This document shows, piece by piece, positions 36,434 to 47,004 of a DNA stretch of 64,000 nt (positions are counted from its first letter, which is position 1; each line of letters opens with the position of its first letter). The notes under the pieces were generated by a model that was not told where the DNA came from, made no database searches, and saw only the letters and a list, made by a program, of their open reading frames with translations. The stretch spans positions 25,444,888-25,508,887 of the forward strand of contig NC_063260.1 of the NCBI RefSeq assembly GCF_019578655.1, read 5' to 3'. This DNA is from Ricinus communis (taxonomy: Eukaryota > Streptophyta > Magnoliopsida > Malpighiales > Euphorbiaceae). A program made the translations under genes and the position numbers.

Positions 36434-37216
36434 ATGGAGTTCTCGGACTCCATGAGTCTTCACAAGAATCTTCTTGATTCAGATGATAGTGAAATACCAA
36501 TCTTGATGATTGGTCTGCATGAAGAAAGTCAGAAGGATATTCTGGAAGATGCAATACAATATCCTCTCTCTCCAACCCTATTATCTTCCTTCTTTGTTTC
36601 TCCCCCACCTCCTGAAACTTTTCAATTTACTACAAAACCTCCTCCAGTCCCATATATTCCCATACAGATACTGTCCTCAAAATACTCCAAGCCTGTTCCA
36701 GTTATAGCTTTCTTTGACACTGGAGCTCAAAGAAGCATGATGAACCCAATGGTTCTCCCATCAGAGTATTGGAAGCCCCATGATCAGTTCTTCAGGGCAG
36801 CCAACGGTCAAACCTTCAAAACTACTCTGATCACAAGACAGAAGATCGGAATTCAGTTCTTTCCTGATTGCGTTGTGTGGACGCACATCATTGGTTCAGA
36901 TCTTCCAAGTAAGGATATTCTGATAGGATTTGATGTTTATCACCAAGCTCAAAAGCTCCAAATCCTTCCAACTGGTATAAAGTTCAAGAGACAGTTTAGG
37001 TCATACACTGAAACTTCAAATCATTTCGTGACGAATACTATTCCTCCATTCCTTTCATACACGGGAAAAATTCCTTCAGTTTTGTCCGAATCCCATTCAC
37101 ATTTCCAACATCCTCTTCCTCCGTGGAAAAATCCACAATTCTATATCAGCCTCCCTTCAAACTTAATGAAGATATTAACCCTACTAAAGCCACACACATG
37201 GGAATGTCTCCCATGA
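36434..37216 (+). pseudogene. Viral aspartic protease region, open frame (right copy)
   Basis: An open frame of 260 residues with the active-site motif FFDTGAQRSMM, followed by a segment (SDLPSKDILIGFDVYH) that resembles the second half of a retropepsin domain. It is preceded and followed by breaks, so it is isolated from both capsid and RT. Confidence 0.76.
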
Positions 37217-38247
37217 CCTAGCCCTTGCCCGATCGGGAATGCCCGACATTGTTACAAAGAAGGTCTAATTGAGCCCACTACTTCACAATGGGCTTGCCAA
37301 GCCTTTTATGTGGAGAAAAGGTCTGAAAGAATCCGAGGAAAGAAGAGGCTTGTCATAGACTACAAACCCTTAAACCATTTCCTTCGAGACAACAAATTCC
37401 CTCTCCCTCGTATCTCAAATCTCAAGGTCCACATCCAAAAGGCCCAGTACTATTCCAAATTTGACCTAAAGGCAGGCTTTTGGCAACTCGGTATCCAGCC
37501 CACAGAGAGATACAAAACTGCATTTTGTATCCCTAATGCCCAATACCAGTGGACTGTTATGCCTTTTGGGCTCAAGACGGCCCCATCTCAATTTCAGAAG
37601 ACAATGATTGAGATCTTTGGGCCTATCCTTTACTCTTCTTTGATCTATATCGACGACATCCTTCTATTCTCGGAAGCAGTTCCTTGCCATCATCCAAAAA
37701 TATGGCATTATGCTATCCGAAAAGAAGAGCTTTATTGGCCAACGAGAAATTGAATTTCTGAATGCATTTCAAGAATGGCCGACACATATGGTCCCCACCT
37801 GACAAAGGAACTTGATAATTTTCCAGAAGAAAATTTATCAGCAAAACAAATTCAACAGTTCCTTGGAATCCTGAATTATGTTCGAGAGGCCATTCCACAC
37901 CTGTCTGGTTACACGTGCCACCTCTCAAAGATGCTCAAGAAGAACCCTCCTCCATGGGGAGCGGAACAAACGTTGTCAAAAATTAAAAGAGCTCGGCCCA
38001 CAATCCGCCACCTCTTACAATCCCGTCAGCAGGAGAACTTATTCTCCAAACAGATGCATCTGACTATGCATGGGGGGCCATCCTCCTAGAAAAGCTTCAC
38101 GACAAAGAACAACTGTGTGGATATGCATCGGGTCAGTTTTCCTCTTCAGAAAGACATTATCACACGACCTACAAGGAAATTCTGGCAGTCAAGTACGGGA
38201 TAAAAAAGTTTGAATTCTTCCTGATTGACAAAGACTTCCTGGTTCGG
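37217..38247 (+). pseudogene. Viral reverse transcriptase / RNase H remnant (right copy)
   Basis: Frame 37310-37753 keeps the RT core motifs including MPFGLKTAPSQF and YIDD. Frame 37775-38089 covers the connection region. The RNase H start is split over frames after 38.0 kb. Compared with the left copy there are extra indels at about 37.23, 37.68, 37.76 and 37.98 kb. Confidence 0.82.
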
Positions 38248-39279
38248 ATGGACAACTCTTCCTTCCCCAAGATTCTTGAATCCAACCAGAAGACCTTGCC
38301 TGAGCCCCAACTATTGCGATTAAAATCATGGTTCAGCAGGTATGACTTTAAGGTTGAGCATATAAAAGGGATAAGAAACCTAATCCCGAATTTCTTATCC
38401 AGACTTTCTAAGCCTCAGAATCAGCCTATGGTTCTTCTCACCTCTACAATAAATCTTCCTATAATCTTTATGGCCTCCTCATCCTCCAGATCCAACCTGC
38501 AACCTCCTTCACCACCAGACCTTCCCAATAACCTTACAACCAAACAAGTCACAGACTTTGCCAGAAACATGATGTTCCATTATTTGACAACTTTTCAACA
38601 AATCTTCTCACTCCCAATCCAACCCGACTTCTTCTTTCCAGACTATCCTTGGTGTTTGATTTACCACTTATCTCCTGAACATCCAAAGCATGAAAGTGAG
38701 TTATGGTTTCTATGGTGCCTGTCTACAGTCTGTCATCATGCTATAGAGGTGCCTATTATGAATCTCTTACACTTCTTTAATAATGAAGCTAACTCGGGGT
38801 CTTATCCATGGAGATTCCTTACCTGGTTCAAAACTCCATACCAATGGACAGGAGATCTCCTTAAACTTATTCATGAGCACCAGCTATTCTCAGACAATAA
38901 TTCCAGAGCTTTGGAATACCATGCTATTTTCATATTACACAGGCCCTATCTCCGACTATCAGAAGACACCTATGCAACTCAAAATATCTGTCACTATTGG
39001 AGAACACTTGATAGTCCTTTACATCTTGCTCCTCCACCAATCACAGAAGAATTAAAACGGGCCTGCGATGCAGGGAATGAACTAAGGACAGCTAATGTGT
39101 CTACACCATTAGTCTGCACCTTTAATGGACATCAATCAACTGAACAATCCATTGAACATTTCTGTTTCTCTGATCTTCCAACTCCTCTGGATGACCCTAC
39201 CTTAACCAGGTCACAGCAAGAAGCCCTCATGCAAGACTCCCAGCCAATGGATGATGACTCATATGAGGACGTCTTCTGA
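38248..39279 (+). pseudogene. Viral RNase H tail plus about 260-aa C-terminal extension (right copy)
   Basis: One continuous frame of 343 residues. The first 60 residues end RNase H (YDFKVEHIKGIRNLIPNFLSR). A Ser/Pro linker follows, then an aromatic-rich region of unknown fold (PDFFFPDYPWCLIYHL, PWRFLTWFKTPYQW, CHYWRTLDSPLHL) ending in an acidic tail (DDDSYEDVF). It has no integrase HHCC or DDE signature. It could be a fused equivalent of the extra ORF seen in some florendoviruses. Function is not recognised. Confidence 0.68.
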
Positions 39280-39341
39280 CCACATACAATTGTCGGCCAC
39301 TCTTTTATATTATTGTTTGTCCTAATTATGTAAGTGGAGTG

Positions 39342-39476
39342 TATTATTAGTCTTAGTGGGATATCCACTAACTTTTGTTTGATAGTGCTGTATTATTAGT
39401 CTTAGTGGGATATCCACTAACCTTTGTTCGATAGTCATATTATTAGTCTTAGTGGGATACCCACTAACCTTTGTAT
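39342..39476. repeat. Triple repeat upstream of the right viral TATA box
   Basis: Three units of the form tattattagtcttagtgggatatccactaac separated by short variable segments, mirror-image counterpart of 27761-27900. The core AGTGGGATATCCACT is near-palindromic. Unit spacing is about 47-49 bp. Confidence 0.8.
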
Positions 39477-39498
39477 ATTTTCTACCGACTCTCCACTC

Positions 39499-39505
39499 TA
39501 TATAA
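39499..39505 (+). promoter_or_regulatory. Viral-type TATA box, right copy, reading rightwards
   Basis: TATATAA in CTCTATATAAGGAGAGG, 220 bp after the end of the last viral frame. The sequence downstream to 39804 corresponds to the viral leader. Transcription would run out into host DNA towards 40 kb, where the next gene lies on the opposite strand. Confidence 0.7.
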
Positions 39506-39804
39506 GGAGAGGTCTTTGATAATAAGAAGCAAGCAAGTTTTCCTCAAAACAAGTCTCTCTAAGAAAACTCTCTCTACATTCTCTTATGACTTTCTAACTT
39601 TCTCATTTCTCTTCTCTTGATCCAATGGTACGTTCTAATACATTTCGGTGTAATCCAAAAGAGCTAACTCAGCTAATTTAAAGATCCAAAAGAGTAGAAA
39701 GACCCCCATGGCAAGAGGCCGCTTGTGTCTTAACTTGAGGATTCGTCCATGCTTTGAGTTTACAGCATGAGGATTATGCCATGAACAGCTCTCGGCTCCC
39801 TTTG

Positions 39805-42800
39805 CATAAGTTGATAAACTTGTAACCCATGACTCAATTTTTGAACCATATTAATTCTTCAACTCATGGGCTAAGAGTTAGTTAATAATTATTGATGATG
39901 TTTAATATATAATTATAAGTTAAAGATGTGAAAGCAGTGGAGGAAAAAGTTTTAAAAAAAGAAGAAAAAAAGCTAATTAAATCACTTGAAAACGTTGTTA
40001 GAAATTGGGAAAGAAATTAAGGACGTTAAGAAAAGAAAGCCGGAACGGAGTGTGATAGTTAAAGAGTCGTGGGAAGTACTTTTAGGTTGATAAACAAATA
40101 GAGAAAGATAAAAAAAAAAGAAAAAAAGTGAAGAAGTGGAAAGTGAAAGGTGAAAACATATTTTACATTTACAGAATATGGAAGTTAGTAGCAGGCGGTG
40201 AAATTTATTAACAAGTAGTGGAGATAGTGCAAAATGTAGACGACGACGACTAATCAATCAGATCCAATGCCTTATATCTATCCTTAAGATTTGTTTTTAA
40301 CGATACATTCGAGCTTTCAGTTTTTAATTCTCAAACAATCATTTACTTTCACACGATTAAGTTCTCATGCAATCATCTATTTAGACTCGATTAAGTTTCT
40401 TTAGACTTATGAATTAAGAATAAATGTAGTGAATTGGTATTGGACTCGACTTTATAACAAACCAGTTAAGTCCACTCAACTCAGTTCAATTTGATTACAA
40501 TCTTTCTTTATGGATAATTACTTGAGCCATAACTCTGGCGAGTAGTGACTTTGTTATGTTAGTATATGGGTAAGGTTCTATTTATTTATTTATTGAGTTA
40601 TAATTCTAAGACAGTATTATTTGTAAAATCATCCTATAATAATAAATAATAAGTAAAATAAAACAATATGTAAAATCGCGATATTTTTTTAGATAAAAAA
40701 TAAATATAGTTTCCTTTTTTTTTTTTTTTTAAATCTCAATACAATAATAATTCGAATATATAGTTTTTGATTTTCTTTTTTCTTTGCCTGATAAAACTTC
40801 CAAAACAGACGGTTATTTATGGGGCAAGCGACGACAAATGAGGCGCCGAGCAGAAAGTCAGCTAAACTACGCAATTTCCACCCACCCATTGACATGAAGA
40901 AGAAGAAGAAGTCATAAAATGAATGCTTTTAGCCTCGCTTTCAGTTGCAGCCTCAATACGTAATTAGTTAAATTCTAATTGTCGGTAATTAATTGATGCT
41001 GTATTTAACAAATTGATCTTAGTAACGGTGTGCATAATTAATTAAGTATCTACAGTCTGTCATTAGCTAGCTAATCAGCTGCTTTTCTTTGATTTTTATC
41101 CCATCCATAATCCTTAGAGTTGGAGGTATAGATTTTCTAAAATTCCAGTTTCTGACATTTCCAATTTTAATTTTGAAACTCCGGTACAAGTAGATTTAGT
41201 TTTCCAGAGCTGAATCTCAGCGGCGGTACTCTGCCATTTTAGACACCCTATCGCCTATCTAAAAGTGGATTAAGTTTGCAAGTTAGATTATCTTGTGGAG
41301 GTTAATCCTATTATTTGTTTCTGCAACAAAAAGGGGAGAGAGAACGAAGGGCGAAAGTTGGCAAACCCTGCTTAGACGTCATCATACGGGCTATCTTTCT
41401 TGCGGAATATTTATATATTAATCTTGAGACGGAAGATATTAATACTATCACGATTGACATAAAACAAAATGAAATCATAGGTATAAGAACTTGACAACCT
41501 ATACGATTGCATGCCTTTCAGATTTTTGGTGAATGTGAGCCTCTAGTATTGTAATGGTCCCTGGGGGTCATGCAAAAGCTGTTAGGGGTCCTTGTCCTCA
41601 AGCTTAGTGCATTCCAGCTGAGGAAGATTATCAACAAACTCCAGACCATATTTAATCAGCACATTTAGATGTACAATATTTATGTAATCATAAATTATAT
41701 ATTTATGATTCATTCCGAAAGGGAAATATCTAAATAATTGGTAAATCAAAGATGAATTGTTATGTAGATGCACGGTTCAATTTAGACAAAAACGTTAACC
41801 CTGATTTCTCCCTATCCTCTTCCGTAAACTAAAAAGTTTGAAATGTAATCATCACTGTAAATTCAACTACTGGGATGTGAAATTGATGCTAGCACAAGAA
41901 AACAGCAATCGCTGCTGAAATGTCCTTACAGATTCCGGGTTCAGTTTCAAGGTACAACCCAGTTCTTCTGTTTTGATTTTACAGCGGACTGCATCTCCCA
42001 CCTAAAATTGCCTGCTCTTTTGACATAATTTCGTTATCCTGACCCCTGACAGTGATTTCTGAGTAAATCAACTCCCATGGCTACAGGAATGGGCTCCAGC
42101 AAAAGAAGAAGCTCATAGCTGGCATGACGGTACACATCTTATCAACTTGATCATACTCGAATATTGCCAAAAGAATATCCCCTGCAACCGACCAAAAGTT
42201 GCAGAATGCCGAAAAGAATAAGATTATACTGCTTTTTCACATCACGTGAAAGAAGCTCCCCGTCAAAAATTAACTACAGCCTCTATTTCGGACTCGTAAT
42301 TCCTAGAGCAGAACAATTTTTGCCTTATCTTGCATGCCTGATCCTGGCATTAGATGGCAACAGCATTCTATCTTTGTTAGAGCACTCGGCACTGCCACAG
42401 AACAATAGCCTCTGTGCAAACACAGAGCCATCAACCACCGGCCGATAATCTGGAATTTATCTTCATTACTTACCAACTTCCCAGTTCAGGTTGCGAGAGG
42501 TTTGCGCTTCCAGCCACTTGAAAAGTGGTTTTGAAACTTATGAAACTTGTATAGGATTTTACTGAATGACGGCTCTTTGTTCCAGCAAATTAAAAGTTTT
42601 GTGCTCCCACCTTCCTTGAGACTCCTGTTTGGTTCACAGAAACATCGCGCTCTAGGGATCTAATAGAGCGTGATAAGCTTGCAAAAGTTGAACAACCTTG
42701 GACAAAAGCAATACAAAAGTCCAGGACACATTCTGGAGACTAGCAATGTATCAGTGAAGTGATAAAGCAAATACCAGTATTAACATTAAATAGATCAAAG

Positions 42801-44011
42801 GGTTGGTATGAATGCTACTACCCTTGTGTATCAGCAAGCAACACTCCATCAAAGGGTGCAAAAGATAAGACAAATTATCCCACAAAAACTTGTCCGGGGA
42901 AACAATGGTCCTTGCCAACTAAAGACACTAGATAACGCAAAACCTTTACTACTGCAACACACAATCTTCTCGTCCACTTCTTCATGTTCCTAAATACTAA
43001 GGTTTTTGGTGAAATTCATGGTTTTTTTTTTAAAAAAAGAAAACAAAGAAACAGCTCCATAAGCACCAAGAAACAGAACAATGCAAAATTACAGTTTCTA
43101 AAGCACAAGAACCAAAGGTTACGAATAGGAAATGTGACCAGAATATTAATTGATCTTTTATAAGAGAATGGGAGCAGTTATCCTGGAACCTACCAAATCG
43201 ATATGTTCAATCTTCATGAGCAGAAATAAAGCAGAATCTAGCAATTTAATGATAGTGGTATTGAAATGATCGAGCAAATTTAAATAGTTCCCAGTATAAA
43301 GATTACAGCCTAATGGGGTACACAGTGGAGTTTATGTAAATGCCGCCAACTCTTCTCTAACATCTCATCATAATAGAATGATAACTATTAAGTTAAGCTA
43401 TGCTGCCCTGACCAATTAAAAACATCTAGATATGAAACCTTCCACATTTAGCACGGTAAGAAATATTCCATATAATTTCAGAGATCAAACAATTGAAGCA
43501 ACATATGGGGAAGAGTAACTGGATTAATTAGCATCTAAAGATTTTGATATCACCACAAAGCATAAAGCATCCTCTTTGCGTCAAGAAATAGAACACTGTT
43601 ACAAAATGATAATGCAGTTAAGAAAGTTCATAGTTTGTATATCCTGATGTCTTTTTGATAAAATCCAAAAGTCAAAAGATAATATTCCAAATTATATTAT
43701 CTCACAGTTCATAGCAGAGGATGCTGTGTTTTAACCAAGAAACTGAGGTTTAATATCTCCTTCTAGGCAATGATTATCCATACAAGCAGCAAGCAGCAAA
43801 CAGGGAAAAAAAAAAAAACAAGAGACTGTTGATTTCACACCAGTGATGAAGAAAACTAATAATAATATTATAATTTAGATAGAAATACACAAGCATTTAC
43901 AATTGTAAGAATCAAACTACGAGCTAAAACACAAGAGCAGGAGCCTAGCTTTCAACAAATATTCATCTTCTAAAACTTTCCACCAATCACTAACTAAACA
44001 ATTTTCAAAAT
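39805..44011. other. Intergenic region between the viral insertion and the BTB/POZ gene
   Basis: 39.8-41.3 kb is AT-rich with A and T tracts. From about 41.8 to 43.4 kb base composition is clearly more mixed, and splice-like signals occur on the minus strand. This could be an extended 3'UTR or non-coding transcript of the BTB gene, or an unrecognised decayed gene. The small open frames here (for example 42164-42448) resemble no family. The last few hundred bases before 44012 are probably BTB 3'UTR. Confidence 0.4.
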
Positions 44012-45436
44012 CTAAAAACCCCTTACAGAACTTTGCCAAACCTCGACAGATTGATGATCCTTCCGCGTCATGAACATTTTGTTTCCTCCAAAAGCCAACT
44101 TGGTTATCCTTGAACCTCCCGTATCCTTCACTCTCCCCATCAAATTCCTCCTAAACACTCTATTAGGCAATTCATCTTCCCCTTTCTTCGAAGAATTCAT
44201 CGCCACCTCAGACCAAACCTCAACATCTCCAACTTTACTACAGAACACCTGATTTCCATGAGACTCAATCTTGCATCCAAGTCCTTCTTTCTTCACATTC
44301 AAAACCTTCCTATTATCACCTAAGCAAGTCCAAGGATTGCTACTCTCCCCATCACCTAACTTCCTCAAATCAGTATAGAACACCTCTCCTGAATTTACAC
44401 CAACTTTAAAAATAGCTGATAAACTATCAGAAGTAGTAATATCAGAAAAACAATCAAGCCTCTCTTTTAATTCCCAAACAACATTTCCTGACCTTATATC
44501 CCATAATCTAACATTTCCCAACATACCAGAAGGTCCACTGTGAGATCCAGATGCCATTACCATATTATAACTCTCTACCCACTTTAATTTAGTTGCAGGA
44601 ATTGCTGAGTCAAGATCAGCCCCATAAATCTCACAATGTCCAATCTCAGTTACTGGAGACAGAGTATGCAAATCATATACCATAATTGAATTTGAGTTCC
44701 TTCTACCAGATTCAAAACTTGTAAACAAGTACTCCGAACTCGACCCGATTGCTTGAACCGTAGAGCTAGACCGGGTCACGTTTTCCCAACACAGAGTTGC
44801 TCTAACAAAACCCTTTTCAAGATCAAGAATTTGCATCCCGGAAAAATCGGTGGCTCCAGCAGCTGCTAAATTTGGGGAAATTGCTAAAAGAGAGTCAATT
44901 GCTGTGAATTGAGTCAAAATCGTCGACTTTCTCCTTAAAGACCAATCAAAAGATGTTATCTTGCTGCCATGAGCAACGTGGAGAGTCCCAAATGGTGTCG
45001 TAGCAATGGTAGAAGCAAAATCTCGGCCGTTTAATGGTAAAGTTAGAGATTTTTCCAGGTTAAAAGCATCGAATTGAGATGGGTTTGATAAAGAATTGAT
45101 TAAAAGTGACTCAATGTTATAAAATTTGGACTCAGCAATCAAATCTTCAATATCAAAACCTTTAGCCTTTGAAGGGAGATTACCGGTTCTTAACAAAGAA
45201 AGCATAACAGAGAACAATTCTGGGTCTCTGTCAATGAATCGAGGACCCAGTTGAGTTGATTCGGTGAGTTGAGAAAAGAGCGATTTGGGACCTGATAAAG
45301 ATAGAGTTTGCTTTGTAGTTTGGAAGATTTGGCCACCAACATCAATAGTAATTATTTCTGATTGTGGGCTATATGTGTTGGGGAAATTAAGGTTTTTCTG
45401 GGACTGAGTAGCCATGGTTGAAGCAAAAGGTGGCAT
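44012..45436 (-). CDS. BTB/POZ (KCTD-type T1) domain protein with WD40/YVTN-like C-terminal repeats
   Basis: Intronless, 474 aa from the ATG at 45436; a second in-frame Met at residue 8 (45415) is also possible. The N-terminal BTB/T1 domain covers about residues 27-125: IITIDVGGQIFQTTKQTL, FIDRDPELFSVMLSLLRTG and the FYNIESLL helix. The rest looks like a beta-propeller of degenerate WD/YVTN repeats (MVYDLHTLSP, NVRLWDIRSGNVVWEL, GDVEVWSEV). This architecture matches the plant BTB/POZ proteins typified by At2g24240/At4g30940, probable Cullin3 adaptor candidates; no substrate is known to me. A TATA-like ctttataag lies about 80 bp upstream. The single-exon structure is normal for this family. 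Confidence 0.9.
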   Translation of the reverse strand: MPPFASTMATQSQKNLNFPNTYSPQSEIITIDVGGQIFQTTKQTLSLSGPKSLFSQLTESTQLGPRFIDRDPELFSVMLSLLRTGNLPSKAKGFDIEDLIAESKFYNIESLLINSLSNPSQFDAFNLEKSLTLPLNGRDFASTIATTPFGTLHVAHGSKITSFDWSLRRKSTILTQFTAIDSLLAISPNLAAAGATDFSGMQILDLEKGFVRATLCWENVTRSSSTVQAIGSSSEYLFTSFESGRRNSNSIMVYDLHTLSPVTEIGHCEIYGADLDSAIPATKLKWVESYNMVMASGSHSGPSGMLGNVRLWDIRSGNVVWELKERLDCFSDITTSDSLSAIFKVGVNSGEVFYTDLRKLGDGESSNPWTCLGDNRKVLNVKKEGLGCKIESHGNQVFCSKVGDVEVWSEVAMNSSKKGEDELPNRVFRRNLMGRVKDTGGSRITKLAFGGNKMFMTRKDHQSVEVWQSSVRGF

Positions 45437-45511
45437 CTTTTTTGAGGTGGTGTGGATGATAGCAGCGGTTGTTGTTGTTGTTTTAGCGGTGGTGGAAATG
45501 GTGGATCGTGA

Positions 45512-45520
45512 CTTTATAAG
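45512..45520 (-). promoter_or_regulatory. Candidate TATA box of the BTB/POZ gene
   Basis: CTTATAAAG on the minus strand in a local GC-richer context, about 80 bp before the ATG at 45436. The predicted leader is short, with a GTT/AAC triplet run at 45464-45478. Confidence 0.5.
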
Positions 45521-47004
45521 GAGGAAAGGATATTGTGGTTTCTAGAAGGTCATAACAGGGTTTGTGTTTATGGTCAAATATTGAGACGTGGAGCGGGTTT
45601 GGACTATTGGAAGCTTCTTGGCAAGTATCTTTTTATCTTGATTCGGGGAGTTTGGAATAGGGTGTGTTGAATGAAACTTGAAAACAGAGCCGTCCATTGT
45701 AGACCATGTGTTTGTTTTTGCCGTTTTTGACAGCTAAAAAAGAAATGGGTTATACGTGCTTTGCCAAGTTTCTAATTTATCCACTGCATTTTATGAACGA
45801 TTAAGGAGCTTTGAGCATTTAATTACACATATTAGGAAAAGATTGTTGTCGAGATTTATAAATAAAGTTACTAACAATCAGAATATAAAAGTTCATGGGA
45901 TTTTGTTTTTGTCATGACTCATGGCTTATGTAGAGATATTTGTTGCCCTGCCCCTTTGTCAACTCAAATGACAGAGCAGCCAGATGACCAGTTCCATTTT
46001 GTTCAACAGATCTTGAAGAGCAATCCCTTGGACGATTCCCAGTTTAGTTGATAATGAAATGGTTCTTTTTTTATTTATTTTCACCCTCTATGCATAATCA
46101 TTTTTGTTTCCAAGCAACTATAAAATACAATTATTATTATTATTTATCGTTTACATTATATATTATAAATATTCAATACAATCTTATAGTGTTCGATCTT
46201 ATGTTGACTGATTCATTTGTCTGCAAGTTTGATTTTTAGCTAAGTCATTTATCCTACACGAGTCCAGCTTGCGTTGATACTTGAAAATAAATTATGGTGA
46301 GCCGAACAGAATAGGCTTCAAATTTAAGACACCTTCTCAGTCCTCAGCAATAGTTGAAACCCAAACAAGGCAGCTCTTAAGTTAAAGAAGAGATTGCATC
46401 AACACAAGGTTCATACTTTGTTGTCTTGTTTTCAGAATGCAGCTATTGGTTTAATAGGAAATATATAAAGCCATTTCTCTGGCTAATTGAAGCAGAGATA
46501 TCAGCATCTGCAATATACTTGCCAGTGTTCAGGTTGAATAGGGGGAGATTAGCGCTGGCTCAACATGGCCGAAGTACTACTGGACTGACCACCGTGCACC
46601 ACAAGAACATTAACCCATTTGGCAGAATTTGCATCTTCATTAGCACGTCATAGAATCAATCTCCATCTTAATTGAAAGTATTAGTGTGGTAGGTTTCTAT
46701 TCGTCATTTATACTACATATGAAAAAGACGACAACAAAGAAATATCTAACAAATATTGTTAGTTTATCTTTCTGCCTAAGTAGATATATAATACAAGAAG
46801 TGCTAGCTAAGCCAAAGAAAAGAAATGCAACATCGCTACTATCCCTGTTTTTAAGGTCAGGAAGGACTTAAAAACAGCCTTCATTCAAGGTCAGTCTGGA
46901 TCCTCGCACAACACCCTAAAACTTTGGCTTTAAGAAGTGCGGTGCTTCTGTGCTGTTGATGGAGATCCTGTTCGAAGGGACCAGGAGATGCATTTCTATA
47001 CTAG
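45521..47004. other. Intergenic region between the BTB/POZ gene and the proline-rich protein gene
   Basis: BTB gene promoter on the left and the 3' flank of the neighbouring minus-strand gene on the right. No credible gene is seen; small open frames at 46048-46239 and 46426-46653 have no recognisable content. Confidence 0.5.

Larger units (their letters stand above)
33999..39804 (+). mobile_element. Endogenous pararetrovirus (Caulimoviridae), right copy, forward orientation, 5'-truncated and defective
   Basis: Inverted counterpart of the left copy, about 5.8 kb. It begins inside the movement-protein region (homologous to left-copy position 33278) and runs through capsid, protease, RT, RNase H, C-terminal extension and promoter region. 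It ends at ctccctttg, immediately before the point where the left copy continues into the primer-binding site. Long blocks are practically identical to the left copy, but many small indels break the frames. It is non-functional as it stands because it is 5'-truncated and lacks the primer site. Confidence 0.87.

Noticed and set aside
27411..39804. Interpretation as a nested Ty3/gypsy LTR retrotransposon
   Set aside because: No direct terminal repeats and no integrase after RNase H. A movement-protein-like region precedes the capsid, and the copies are inverted, not direct. Endogenous caulimovirid fits better.
42164..42448. 94-codon plus-strand open frame
   Set aside because: No recognisable motif and isolated; not enough to call a gene.
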